A DNA stretch of 64,000 nt. Source: Paguma larvata. Lineage: Eukaryota; Chordata; Mammalia; Carnivora; Viverridae. Shown piece by piece: positions 53,991-64,000 of this stretch. Position 1 is the first letter of the stretch. Every line of letters starts with the position of its first letter. Position numbers and translations under genes: made by a program. The notes beneath the pieces were generated by a model, which worked only from the letters and a program-made list of their open reading frames with translations, made no database searches and was not told the DNA's origin. Location of the stretch: contig CM057824.1 of the NCBI GenBank assembly GCA_030068075.1, positions 128,206,414 through 128,270,413 on the forward strand, given 5' to 3'.

Positions 53991-55602
53991 GGACAGACTG
54001 AGGGGTTGAGTCTCATTAAGAATTTGTTGGTCCTGAGTTTTCTATTTCAAGTGCACCTTGTTTTCTGTGACTTATATTTAACATCTTGATAGAGATTAAT
54101 GAAAAATACACTTATGGAAAGACATAAAACCTTATTTCAATCTTGTATCTAAGGTGGAAAAAGAAAATTCACACCCTTTCAGTCATTTTATATGAACTGG
54201 TTCTAAAGTAAAAGCAAAGGCATTAGTCCTTTTGTGCTGCATTATTCCTTTATTTTTCTTTTCTTTTCTTTTTTTAATACAAGGCAAAAATCCTTAGTCA
54301 GACTCTTGTTATTTTATAGATTTTATGTAAGAGGAAGTATTCTGGGTGCTTCCCTGCCTCCTACTCATTCCCTTCACATTTGTACTAAGACTTTGTTTTA
54401 GCTAAAGCATATGGAGTTAGGCCAAGAGGGTAGCTTCCTGAAACTATAATTCTGAGGTCACAAAACCTCTATCATACATCGTCTACAGTACAGAAAAGAA
54501 AAAAATTATGTCCAATTGATTAAATACAAAAGCCATTTTCCAAAGGATTTTGAAAAAAAGACAGCCATTAAAACCTTCTCCATCTTGCCTTCTAAATACA
54601 TTTTTTAAAGGTATTAGAGCAGACGAATTTTGGAGTCTCTTTCTCAAAGAATCTGCTCTACATTTCCCCACATCTACTTTACCCCACATGTTTTGTTTTT
54701 TGGGGAGAGGGGATCCTAAAACACATATTTATATTACATCTATGTTGTCCTAGTTCCTTGTGATAATCGGAGATTGGAGCAGGAGTTGGCCCATCCTCTG
54801 CCAAATCATGCTCCTTCCCAGGAATTTAAAACTGGATCCAAGGGATTCCAGCTGTTATTTGTGATAAATTATATTAGTTAGGGATTGTGGCGGAATCATT
54901 TTCTGCCATCCTGTCTAAGTGCAGAAAGAAAATGATAAATATATATATAAAAGACTGATAAGTTAGGAGGGAAGGAGATTGAGATATTAGTCCTTCCTAA
55001 TAAGCCAACTCTGATATCTCCCTTTGTTCATGAGACATTTATAATTTTTCTTCATTTCCTCCCTCTTCTCCACCCCTCTCCCTTTGTAAGCTAGCTTGAA
55101 TTTCTATTATTTGCAGTCAAAAACACCTATGATTCAAGCTCCCTAGAACCACAAAAAGAAGGAAGGAATGCTTTTCCCCTTCTTCCTTGCATTTGCTGAT
55201 AGTAGTATTTATGTATCTAAGATGTCCTAATTCTGTGCACACTAATGGAACCAAGAGAAATCCTTTAGTCAGGGAGTACTTTTGATGGCTTATGTATTAT
55301 GCTGATGGGGGAAAGTGGTTACAGAATAAGTAAGGGACCCTATATTCTACATTAGAAATTAAAAAGACTAATAATAATTTGGATGTTGTGATGATTAGTC
55401 ATCTGAAGTGAATTTTCTTTTGCAAAACAGTCCAAATTTTCACCTTTCCCATGACTTAAAAAAAATCTCATTAAAAGCATAATAGTAAAAATTTACTTTT
55501 CCAAAGCTATTATTTTTGCTTTAGACTCATGAGATTTAGGTACGTAAATTATTTGTATTTGGAATTCACACTTTCTAATAATGCATTCTATATCATCTTA
55601 CA
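53991..55602. other. Unassigned DNA
   Basis: 1.6 kb with no confidently named repeat. 54760-54880 has the look of an old repeat ('gcaggagttggcccatcctc') I cannot name. Opposed open frames near 54483-54753 have no known motif. Confidence 0.45.
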
Positions 55603-55616
55603 TAATTTTCAAATTT

Positions 55617-55822
55617 AAAAAAAATTTTTAAATTTATTTATTCTTGGAGAGACAGAGCACGAGTGGGGGAGGGGCAGAGAGAGGGGGAGACAGAATCCGA
55701 AGCAGGCTCCAGGCTCTTAAAGCTGTTAGCACAGAGCCCGATGCAGCGTTGAACTCACAGACTGTGAGATCATAGCTTGAGCCGAAGTCGGACACTTAAC
55801 CGACTGAGCCACCCAGGCACCC
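55617..55822 (-). mobile_element. CAN-SINE
   Basis: Antisense long form: 'gtgggggaggggcagagaga', 'gaagcaggctccaggctctt', 'cagactgtgagatcatagct', 'cttaaccgactgagccaccc'. A 14-bp target duplication with two mismatches lies at 55603-55616 and 55823-55836. Confidence 0.95.
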
Positions 55823-55890
55823 CAATTTTCTAATTTTTTATTGCCAAAAACATCACAAAAGGAAATCTGAACTTTATTTTATTTTAAGGG

Positions 55891-56613
55891 TGTCGTAGAC
55901 TCTGGGTCTAGATTTCTTTCTTGTCTAGCGAGAAAGTGGGAATCAGGATTAAAATGCAAGAGATGGCTAATGTCCTGGAGAAGACAAGAACCCCAAATAA
56001 GGGTCCTTGCTCTGTATTTATTAGGATTAGAAGGCTTACAAACATGGTGATTGATGTGCACAAAGAGACAATGAAACTGTGCACATTAACTCATGGATGT
56101 GAAGGAAAGGAGGTTTTGAAGATGTGTGGGATTAGGGGTTTGGGTTAATACAAAAGAAGATCCTTGTGCCAGGCAGAGGGAAGGTTGTTTACAGCAGACT
56201 TGAGGCACCACCTCTGTTTACCTAAGCTGGTCTAGGGGAAAAGAAAGACAGAGCATGCTACCTCAGAGTTAGCAAGCCACCTTTCTTCTGTTAATTAGCT
56301 CCTCTCTGGGCAACTTTGCCCTGCAGGAGTCTATAGCCCTATTTACCTGTTTACCTAATTTGGTGTTTTCTTCCTGTGAAAGCAGCTTTCTGCTATGGTA
56401 CTAAATTGAGGGGTGCTTCCACCCTGAATGCTTAATCTCGTTTACCTCATATACCTTTGTTCTATACTGGGCTCTTGGCCCCACACTCTCTGTACCTATT
56501 TACCTAATCTTGTTTACCCCAACTTGGGTGTGAGCATCCTATGACTTTCTAATTCTTTATGCCTTGTTAACCCATTTGTGCAAGCCAAGGAATTCCTAAG
56601 CTTATTCGTCACG
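55891..56613 (-). mobile_element. Solo ERV LTR, minus strand
   Basis: 723 bp flanked by a perfect 5-bp direct repeat, aaggg, at 55886-55890 and 56614-56618. On the minus strand the 3' end is 'gagtctacgaca', and 'cctaataaatacagag' (aataaa on minus at about 56014-56021) is the polyadenylation signal, followed by a U5-like segment. The 5' end reads CG where TG is expected, a single change. No internal genes remain. Its U3 repeats a TTTACCT motif many times, four of them as TGTTTAC (56186, 56215, 56348, 56511). Class is uncertain (5-bp duplication fits ERVL or ERVK). Confidence 0.7.
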
Positions 56614-56618
56614 AAGGG

Positions 56619-57511
56619 GGAAAAAACGGTTTAGAGTTAAAAAGCAACTGGAAGAGTGATTTCTCCAGATGTAACTAATTGAAAGGTCTTTAGATATATA
56701 TTTATCAGATAATATTGAAATCTGGATGATTTGCCTATTATTTTTGAAACACAGAATATATGTAAAGACTGTTAGTGTAAGTGAAATTCAGACTAAGAAA
56801 TTTAACTGAGAAAAATCAAGTTAGAATGCTTACTAAAGCACATTTTTGAAGAACTAAATGAAAATATTAGGAATAAACACATTTACCACTTTTGCAGTCT
56901 CAAGCAATCATTGGTTTAATAAATATGTATTTTTGTTATGAATTTTCTTTTTAATATCAAGTGTATAAACTAATGAGCCCTGAATCTGACTTCAGGTTTA
57001 CCCACTGCCTCACATCAAATACTATGGGAATGGAGAAATGTTTGTAAAGTGTTCGTAGATCCCTGTATTTGAGGGACTGATTTTTCAATATAATAGGAGC
57101 AGGGGTGAGTCACTCTCCTTCTGAACCACCTGGGGACAGGGGCTTTCACCACGATTTTTAAAGCACAGTAGCTAGTATCCAGACTTCCTAGGTGTATCTT
57201 TCAAACCATTTCTGTCTAGAGAGCTATGGACAAATCTTTGTCACTTGCAAAAACTTTCGAACCTCCTTGTTCCCAGCCCCCTGTCCCCTGCCACCCTTGA
57301 CTTGGAAATAAATACTCACAAGAGCTCTCTGTCGTTGAGTTACTTTCCCCCTTTTCAGGGAACTGCCAGCAATTGCTTCTCTCTTTTCTCAACGTATCTC
57401 CAACTTCCAAATATTCTTGGTAATGACTTACATGTGTCAGCCTCATTCAATTGCAAGATATAAGAGCCAAACTCCTTTAAAAACATAAAGGAAGTTTATT
57501 GAGTTCAGGAG
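56619..57511. other. Unassigned DNA
   Basis: No repeat or exon recognised. Opposed 72-76-codon open frames near 57216-57463 have no known motif. Confidence 0.45.
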
Positions 57512-57522
57512 ATGGGAACTCC

Positions 57523-57755
57523 TGGACTGTCTGGGTGGCTCGTTAGGTGAAGCATCCAGTATTTGATTTTGACTCAGGTCATGATCTCACCGTTTTGGGA
57601 GTTCAAGCTCTGTGTGTCTGGCTCCATGTTGCCAGTGCAGAGCTTGCTGGGGATTCTCTCCCTCTCTCTGCCCCTGCTCCATTTGCTCGCTCGCTCTCTC
57701 TCTCTCTCTCTCAAAAATAAATAAACATGAAAAAAAAAGAAAGAAAAGAAAAGAA
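57523..57755 (+). mobile_element. CAN-SINE
   Basis: Sense copy: 'gtctgggtggctcgttaggt', 'gactcaggtcatgatctcac', 'ctggctccatgttgccagtg', 'ggggattctctccctctctc', TC tract and a tail of AAAG/AAAAG units. The target duplication atgggaactcc (57512-57522, 57756-57766) is perfect over 11 bp. Confidence 0.95.
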
Positions 57756-57766
57756 ATGGGAACTCC

Positions 57767-58529
57767 CTAGACACCATTGACTTCAGTTGTTGCTGGCCTG
57801 GAGGTTGAAACAGTATCTCTCTCTATTCTTTGCTCTGATCTTCTTGTTGGCTTTTTTTTTTTTTTTTTAAAGCAGTTTATTCCTACTGGTAGATCACCTC
57901 TAGAAAGACTTCGCAGCTAATAACAGGTAATTTTCTTATTAGATTTTGCAAAAGTCTCTGAATGCTGAGTATAGGCTCATACCTAAAGTAACCATTGTGT
58001 CCAGGGACCATATTTGTTCAGGCCAGGAGACAGGGAGTAAGATAAATTCTATCTGAATTATGGGAATGAGAAAGAATGTGCCTCCTTAGAGAGCGACAAT
58101 AGGGGTTGTGGGAAATTTTCACTATAGCATTCTCTTTAGTGGGACCCTGAAATATAAGGAATCTATTTTTCTTTGCTTCTACAGAGCACAAACGTTTGCC
58201 TACTCACTTAGGATATGGAGGGACAAAATGCTTCTCATTTTTATCTTAGTAGTGAAATAAAAATACATACTACATCTCAATTGGTTATCCTATCATATTT
58301 TTAAGTGGATTGCATACTTGAAGACTCTCAATACTAATGTATTCTATTTGTTAGCATTTTGCTTAGTCATACTAAATACACATAATTTATCCAGTTCGGT
58401 TAGACCTTGATCTCAGACTCAGGAAGTCCCCTGCTAACTGGTGGTTTTTCTCTCAATCGCCCTTTCAAATACTTGCAACAGATTGCTGCCAGATAAATCC
58501 TTACAATGTCCAGTTTTTGATTATTTGTT
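57767..58529. other. Unassigned DNA
   Basis: Holds an 18-T run at 57852-57869, which could mark an antisense retrocopy tail, but the following sequence matches nothing I recognise. Confidence 0.4.
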
Positions 58530-58710
58530 TATAAAATAAAATTCATACATTTATTTTACAGAAGGCATACAAGGCTCTAGGGCTATAAGGGTGTGACATA
58601 ATGCCTTTGGAGAGCTTTCAATCCAAACAATTGAAAACAACAGATTTATGATCAGATAACTAACAGTGAAAGTGGCAAGTACTGTACTCAAGGCATAAAT
58701 GCAAAGTTTG
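58530..58710 (-). mobile_element. Possible L2 (antisense)
   Basis: 'gaaggcatacaaggctctag', 'cctttggagagctttcaatc' and 'agtggcaagtactgtactca' resemble antisense L2 in order, but divergence is high. Confidence 0.35.
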
Positions 58711-58834
58711 GAAAAGTGGATTGAGAATTATTGGTTTCTCATTTTCAGGGAAATAAGGTCAAAATCATTAAAGTGATATTTGGAGACTTCAGTGTTCTAG
58801 TTCTGTTCCTCCTTTTGAGCTAGCTTCTCTTTCC

Positions 58835-59100
58835 TACATGCTCTGCATTCCAGCCGGATGGGGTGGGATGGAGTGGCTCACTGCCAGACTCTCATCACTG
58901 TTACCCTCTTCTGCCTTTGTTCTTTTTCATTCTGTTCCTTGGCCAGACTGCACTTCCCACGTTATGCCTGCCGCTGACAATCCTACTTCCTTTAATACCC
59001 AGCTCAAAATGCTTTCCCCTCCTTCAAAGTCTTCCACTTTCCTTTTTTTGCATTTGCTCTTTCTCTTTGGCTTACATTGTAGCAGTTGATGTTAGAGAGA
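58835..59100 (+). mobile_element. L2 LINE fragment (sense)
   Basis: 'acatgctctgcattccagcc', 'tctgcctttgttctttttca', 'ttctgttccttggccagact', 'cctttaatacccagctcaaa' and 'atgctttcccctccttcaaa' follow the order of L2 upstream of its 3' end. Confidence 0.6.
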
Positions 59101-59557
59101 CATTTATCATGTCATTTCGTGTCATAACTGTTGTGCTGGTTACAGTTTACCATTTTCCCTCACTTTCTCCCACCCACTCAGGGATCCTTCTCTTAGCTCA
59201 CAGTCTGAATTTTCACTGAGGAAATAGAAGCTGACAGTAATTCCCTCTTATTCTCACCTCAAAATGACTATCTATGCTCTCTACCTTTCCTTCCATTACC
59301 TGATATAGAGTCATTTCTGCTCTGTTCTAAATCTCTTTCCTCCATTGTTTATTAAATACTCTGGTCATGAACTCCTGTGTGCTGTCTTTACACCATTGGT
59401 TTCTTATCTGTTCTGTTTAATTTCCATCAGCCTATAAACATTCCTTGCTGTCCTGTATTTTAGACCTCTTTAACTTGAAATCTCATTTTCTCTGCTTAAT
59501 GTAAAACCGTTACAAATTAGGAAGTGACTTTGATACTAACCGATTTTGCTGTTGTTA
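59101..59557. other. Unassigned DNA
   Basis: C/T-rich, possibly more decayed L2 ('ctatagag'-free). No clear blocks. Confidence 0.4.
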
Positions 59558-59575
59558 AGATTACCTATCCATCTA

Positions 59576-59778
59576 GGGGCGCTCAGGTGGCTCAGTGGGT
59601 TAAGCAACTGACTTCAGCTTAAGTCATGATCTCTCAGTTCATGGGTTCAAGCTCCGTATCAGGCTCTGTGCTGACAGCCTGGAGCCCCTTTGGATTTTGT
59701 GTCTCCATCTCTCTCTGCCCCTCCCCTGCTCATTAACTGTCTCTGTCTCTCAAAAATAAATAAAACGTTTAAAACAGA
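59576..59778 (+). mobile_element. CAN-SINE
   Basis: Sense long form: 'ggggcgctcaggtggctcag', 'cttaagtcatgatctctcag', 'aggctctgtgctgacagcct', 'ggagcccctttggattttgt'. An 18-bp target duplication with one mismatch lies at 59558-59575 and 59779-59796. Confidence 0.96.
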
Positions 59779-59805
59779 AGATTGCCTATCCATCTAAAAC
59801 CCACA

Positions 59806-59918
59806 CACACCTCTCCTTCTCTTTCCTGATGTTTAGTGGCATTCGTTAAAATTAACCACTGGCACACCTTTCCTTCTCTTTCCTGATAGTTAGTAGTATT
59901 AGTTAAAATTAACCCCTT
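59806..59918. repeat. Two-copy tandem duplication, 57-bp period
   Basis: 'cacacct.tccttctctttc', 'ctgat.gttagt', 'attcgttaaaattaacc' occurs at 59806-59862 and again at 59863-59918 with about ten differences. Confidence 0.88.
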
Positions 59919-60189
59919 TCTCCTTTTTGAAACATACATTTTTCTTGGATTTTATGAAAATACCCTAAACTGTCTTTCTCACTTGCCACCCCATCTAAGT
60001 CTACTTTGTTCCTTGCTCTCATTTCATCCTTAAAATATTTTAGTTTCATAGACTTAATTCCTGAACTCTTTTTCCCACGTTATTTCATTCATTCTCATGT
60101 TTGTAAATAAGTGCAGTACTGAATTTCAATTACATTGAAACTCTAGATTTTACTTCATTTTTTAATTGAGTTATTAGGTTTTTGGTTTG

Positions 60190-60220
<31 letters not shown>

Positions 60221-60239
60221 ATTGAATTATAGGAGTTCC
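59919..60239. other. Unassigned DNA ending in a T run
   Basis: 60190-60217 is an uninterrupted run of 28 T, probably the tail of an antisense retroelement. The following 'attgaattataggagttcct' resembles a short antisense L1 ORF2 scrap. Confidence 0.45.
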
Positions 60240-60535
60240 TAAGTGAAATAAACCAGTCACAAAAGAACAGATATTGCATGATTCTACACATATGGGATAT
60301 CTAAAATAGTTATAAATTCCTAGGATCAGGGAATAGAATTATGGTAGCCAGGGGGCAGGGGCAGAGGAAACAGGGGAGGTGCTAATCAGCAGGCCTCACA
60401 TCTCAACCGTGCAAGATGAGTAAGTTCTGGAGATCTGCTGTACAGCATTGTCCTTAGAGTTAAGAATAAGTGTAACTACAGTAAAATACTGTATTGTACA
60501 CTTACAAATTTGTTAAAAGGGTTAAAAAGAAAAGA
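60240..60535 (+). mobile_element. L1M 3' end (sense)
   Basis: 'taagtgaaataaaccagtca', 'caaaagaacagatattgcat', 'gattctacacatatgggata', 'atggtagccagggggcaggg', 'gtaagttctggagatctgct', 'gtattgtacacttacaaatt'. This is the end of ORF2 and 3' UTR of an old L1. Confidence 0.8.
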
Positions 60536-61060
60536 AACTGAAACTTCGTGAAAATCACATTGCAAATGAAAATGTTGTTTCTATTGCGGCTTGGGCATGA
60601 AAGGAAGGCAAGAATTCAGCAAAGGTAAATGTCAAGTGTTGGGTCTTATGAAACCACCTGGGAGAACTGACGACATTGAACTATCCCTGTCTTTCAGCAC
60701 AAGTGTATGAAAGGGGAGGATCATTTCTCTGACTCACCTGCTTAGCTTGGAAACTTGACTTTGAGAGATGAGGAAGAGCTGCAATTTGATCGCACACTCC
60801 ATATGAGATTTGCTGATCTGCCTCTAGACAAGTTCTGGATTTCTGTGAAGGGTATCCAGCCATTCACAGAACAGCAAGGAACATTTTGCTGCAGTTTCTA
60901 ACTTGTTACACATATGAGCACGAGTTTTCATATTTCATAAGCGTCATGAACAAAGAAGAAAATAATGTTATTTCATTTGAAAAAATGTTGAGTACTTACC
61001 TGAAGTTTGCAGCATAAATATTCATTTCGGGTCAAAATCTCCCACAAATTTCACATGAAA
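60536..61060. other. Unassigned DNA
   Basis: No repeat or exon recognised. Confidence 0.45.
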
Positions 61061-61071
61061 AATGTAAATTT

Positions 61072-61279
61072 GGGGGGCACATGGGTGGCACAGTTGGTTG
61101 GATGTCTGATTGTTGATTTTGGCTCAGGTCATGATCTCATGGTTAGTGAGATGGAGCCCTGTGTCAAACTCAACGTTGACAGTGCGAAGCCTGCTTGGGA
61201 TTCTCTCTCCCTCTCTTGCTCTCTGCTCTTCCCTCACTTTCTTTATCCCCTTCTCTCTCTCTCAAAATAAATTATAAAT
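61072..61279 (+). mobile_element. CAN-SINE, first of an adjacent pair
   Basis: Sense copy: 'ggggggcacatgggtggcac', 'gattgttgattttggctcag', 'gtcatgatctcatggttagt', 'gcgaagcctgcttgggattc', TC tract. A perfect 11-bp target duplication (aatgtaaattt) lies at 61061-61071 and 61280-61290. Confidence 0.95.
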
Positions 61280-61290
61280 AATGTAAATTT

Positions 61291-61493
61291 TGGGGGTGCC
61301 TGCATGCCTCAGTTGGTTAAGCTTCTGACTGTTGATTTCATCTCAAGTCACGATCCTAGGGCCATGGGATTCAACCCTACATCAGGCTCCGTACTGGGCA
61401 TGGAGCCTCGTTGAGATTTTTTTCCTCTCTCTTCCTCTGTCTCTCTCCCTTGCTTGCTTGTGCACTCTCTCTCCCTTGGAAAAAAAAGCAAAT
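61291..61493 (+). mobile_element. CAN-SINE, second of an adjacent pair
   Basis: Sense copy starting directly after the target duplication of the first: 'gggggtgcctgcatgcctca', 'gttgatttcatctcaagtca', 'ccgtactgggcatggagcct', 'cgttgagatttttttcctct'. It carries the 'tactgggcatggagcc' middle section, unlike its neighbour, so the pair is not a duplication of one copy. Confidence 0.94.
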
Positions 61494-62008
61494 ATATAAC
61501 TTTTTATCTTTATTTTTGGTTTAAAACATACCTCTCATGTTTTTATAGCCTAACTTAAAAAGATCAAGAAACCAATAAATTTGTATAATCTTGCTGCTCC
61601 TATATCTGAACCTGAGAGTATCTCTTATCAAGAAGTTTTTTTCAAAGTCTTCTATAGAAAGAGGCATTAGGTTATATTTTTGTTTGTATTAGTTGAGCTT
61701 ATGGTTGCAGAAGCTTTCCTATTTGCTACTTGCAATACCTTTTACTTTTTTCTTTTTATTTAAATTCTAGTTAGTTAACATATAGTGTAATATTGGGATC
61801 AGGAGTGGAATTTAGTGACTCATCACTTGTATATAACACCCAGTGTTCTCACAACAAGTGCCCTCCTTAATGCCCATCACCCATTTAGCCCATTCCCCTG
61901 CCCACCTTCCTTCCATCAACCCTCGGTTCATTCTCTATAGTTAAGAGACTCTTATGGTTTGCTTCCCCCCCCCCTTTTTTCCCTTCCCCTATATTCATGT
62001 TTTGTTTC

Positions 62009-63722
62009 TTAAATTCCACATGTAAGTGAAATCATACGGTATTTGTCTTTCTCTGACTTACTTATTTCACTTAGCATAATATCCTCTAGCTCAATCCACG
62101 TCATTGCAAATGGCAAGATTTTATTTTCTTTTTGGATGGCTGAGTAATTTTGTGTGCTCACGTGCACACACACACACACACACACACACAGTGCAACTTC
62201 TTTATTCATTCATCAGTTGATGGACATTTGGGCTCTCTCCATTATTTGACTGTTGTAGATAATGCTGCTATGAACATGGGGAGCATGTGCCCCTTTGAAT
62301 CAGTAATTTTGTTTCCTTTGGGTAAATACCTAGTAGTGCAATTGGTGGGTTGTAGGATAGTTTTATTTTTAACATTTTGGGGAACCTCCATACCATTTCC
62401 TAAAGTGGCTGCACCAGTTTTCATTCCCACTAACAAAGTAAGAGGGTTCCCCTTTCTTCACACCCTCACCAACATCTGTTGTTACCTGTGTTGTTAATGT
62501 AGCTATTCTTACAGGTGTAAGGTGGTATCTCATCTTGGTTTTGATTTGTATTTTCCTAATAATAAGTGATATTGAGAATATTTTCATGTCTGCTGGCCCT
62601 CTGGATGTCTTCTTTGGCAAAGTGTCTATTCATGTCTTCTGACCACTTCTTAACTGGATTATTTGTTTTGGGGTATTGATTTGATAAGGTCTTCATATAT
62701 TTGGGATACTAAATATGTCATTTGAAAATATTATCTCCCATTCTGTTGGTTGCCTTTTAGTTTTGTTGATTTGTTTCCTTTGCTGTGTAGAAGATTTTTA
62801 TCTTGATGAAGTCCCAATAGTTCATGTTTGCTTTTGCTTCCCTTGCTTCTGGTAACATGTCTAGTAAGAAGCTGCTGTGGCCTCTAGTAAGAGGTTGGGA
62901 CCTGTTTTCTTCTCCAGGTTTTTTATGGTTTCCTGTCTCACATTTGGGTCTTTCATTCATCTTGAATTTATTTTTGTGTATGGTGTAAGAAAGTGGCCCA
63001 TGTTCATTCCTCTACTTGTGGTTGTCCAGTTTTCCCAACACCATTTGTTGAAAAGACGGTCTTTTTTCCATTGAATATTCTTTCCTGCTTTGTCAAAGAT
63101 TAGTTGACCATATAGTTGTGCATCTGTTTTTGGGTTTTCTCTTCTGTTCAATTGATCTATGTGGCTGTTTTTGTGCCAGTACCATAATGTCTTGGTGATT
63201 TTAGTTTTGTATTATAGCTTGAAATCTGGAATCATGATGTCTCCAGCTTTGTTTTTCTTTTTCAGGATTGCTTTGGCCATTTGGGGTCTTTCGTGTTTCC
63301 ATAAAATTTTAGGATTGTTTGTTCTAGCTCTGTGAAAAAATGCTCTTGGTATTTGGATAGGGATTGCATTGAATGTGTAGATTTCTTTGGGTAGTACAGA
63401 TATTTTAACAACGTTTGTTCTTCCAGTCCATAAGCATGGAATACTTTTCCATTTCTTTGTGTCCTTTTCCATTTCTTTCATAAGTGTTCTACAGTTTTTA
63501 GAGTACAGATCTTCTACCTCTTTGGTTAGGTGTATTCCTAGGGATCTTATGGTTTTTGGTGCAAGTGTAAATTGTAAATGTATTGATTCCTTGATTTCTC
63601 TTTCTGCTGCTTCATTATTGGTGTATAGAAATGCAACAGATTTCTGCAAGTTGATTTTATATCCTGCAACTTTGTTGAATTCGTGTGTCAGTTCCAGTAG
63701 TTTTTGTTGGAATCTTTGAGTA
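62009..63722 (-). pseudogene. L1 ORF2 C-terminal remnant
   Basis: C-terminal part of the L1 ORF2 protein. The longest open piece (63212-63739) contains '[15 protein letters not shown]', '[14 protein letters not shown]', '[13 protein letters not shown]', 'IPIQIPRAFF' and 'AILKKKNKAGDIMIPDFKL', about 170 codons, its first few residues lying outside the L1. Later parts are in other frames: '[15 protein letters not shown]' with '[10 protein letters not shown]' (62957-63151), the Cys-rich end (62369-62620) and 'YRMISLTCGI' at the stop near 62009. The endonuclease and the FADD reverse transcriptase core are missing through truncation. Cysteines expected in the C-terminal Cys motif appear lost. It is inactive. 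Confidence 0.88.
62165..62190. repeat. (CA)n microsatellite in L1
   Basis: About 13 CA units within the L1 ORF2 end region. Confidence 0.96.
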
Positions 63723-64000
63723 CATGGCAAATTTGACAAGACCCTTGTTTATCTTCCAGCTAGTGAATTCATGGTCAAAACTTCCTCAGTGTTATGAGAA
63801 AAGAATTTGAAAGTCGTACCTACTGATAAGGTAGGTACCTACTGTACCTTTCTTCCTCACTCTAGAAAGCTGCTTCTTAGGTTTTCCTCTCTTGGTAAAT
63901 GGTTCCATCATCCATCCACCCAATTTCCAAGTAGAAGGCTCTTCCTTCTCCTGTTGCCATTTATTAGAGCAGATCCAATCTATCCCATCTCAAAAGGATA
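63723..64000. other. Unassigned DNA at window edge
   Basis: Non-L1 sequence resumes. A local repeat of 'gtacctactg' occurs near 63817-63845. No feature recognised. Confidence 0.45.

Larger units (their letters stand above)
61741..63722 (-). mobile_element. Carnivore L1, 5'-truncated (about 2 kb), antisense
   Basis: The best-preserved L1 in the window. From 61741 the plus strand gives a T-rich tail, the antisense carnivore 3' UTR ('ctagttagttaacatatagt', 'cccttcccctatattcatg'), then ORF2 from its end (about 62009) back to the region just after the reverse transcriptase core, where similarity stops at about 63722. A (CA)n microsatellite replaces the usual TA tract at 62165. No clear target duplication was found. 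Confidence 0.9.

Noticed and set aside
62150..62497. 115-codon plus-strand open frame
   Set aside because: Antisense shadow of L1 ORF2 plus a CA repeat.
63387..63719. 110-codon plus-strand open frame
   Set aside because: Shadow of the L1 ORF2 frame on the other strand.
1..64000. CRISPR array, operons, riboswitches or phage genes
   Set aside because: The window has mammalian interspersed repeats throughout; no regularly spaced palindromic repeats or prokaryotic gene density.
1..64000. tRNA genes
   Set aside because: The tRNA-like segments are the heads of CAN-SINEs, which are tRNA-derived but not tRNA genes; no intact cloverleaf was seen outside them.
1..64000. Caniform (dog-like) origin
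   Set aside because: The SINE middle section and TC-rich tract are of the feliform type; the dog-specific SINEC_Cf form was not seen.

Overview
The window looks like non-coding DNA from a cat-like (feliform, probably felid) carnivore. The strongest evidence is about 25 copies of a tRNA-Lys-derived CAN-SINE in its feliform form. In the sense direction each starts near GGGGCGCCTGGGTGGCTCAG and carries the 'gtgctgacagctcagagcctggagcctgctt' type middle section followed by a TC-rich tract. The L1 3' ends are also of carnivore type. Base composition is AT-rich. No exon, intact gene, structural RNA, CpG island or bacterial-type feature was found. The open frames present are short and most fall inside repeats. 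The window is best read as intergenic or deep intronic sequence.

Layout. 1-3.6 kb: unassigned DNA, then old L1, L2 and MIR pieces, an ERV LTR set into an L1, and a short CAN-SINE. 3.9-9.5 kb: one long, rearranged antisense L1 with 3' UTR, ORF2 remnant (FADD box still readable) and ORF1/5' region, carrying two SINEs and a 61-bp L1 insertion. 9.5-11 kb: a SINE, then more L1 sequence in a head-to-head arrangement and an MLT1-like LTR tail. 11-28 kb: unassigned DNA with scattered SINEs, MIR, L2, MLT1-like LTRs and microsatellites, including a betaretrovirus-like solo LTR (18010-18804) inserted into an MLT1 with a 6-bp target duplication. 29-34 kb: a 5.1-kb block in which I recognise no interspersed repeat. 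34-45 kb: six MaLR-type LTR fragments, MER5A-like DNA transposon pieces, SINEs and a 150-bp pyrimidine tract grown from a SINE tail. 42.0-42.6 kb: a good candidate for a conserved regulatory element. 45-60 kb: MIR, L2 and L1 fragments, SINEs and a second solo LTR (55891-56613, minus strand) with repeated forkhead-like motifs. 60-64 kb: two adjacent SINEs and a 2-kb, 5'-truncated carnivore L1.

There is no operon or pathway here. What can be read is a nested insertion history: L1 hit by SINEs, by a tiny L1 and by an LTR; MLT1 hit by an ERV LTR and by SINEs. I found no convincing new biological system; the items most worth follow-up are the nested LTRs, the candidate regulatory block and the inverted L1 structure. 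Repeat family names come from remembered consensus features, not a database search. Boundaries are usually good to about 10 bp, except where target duplications fix them exactly.
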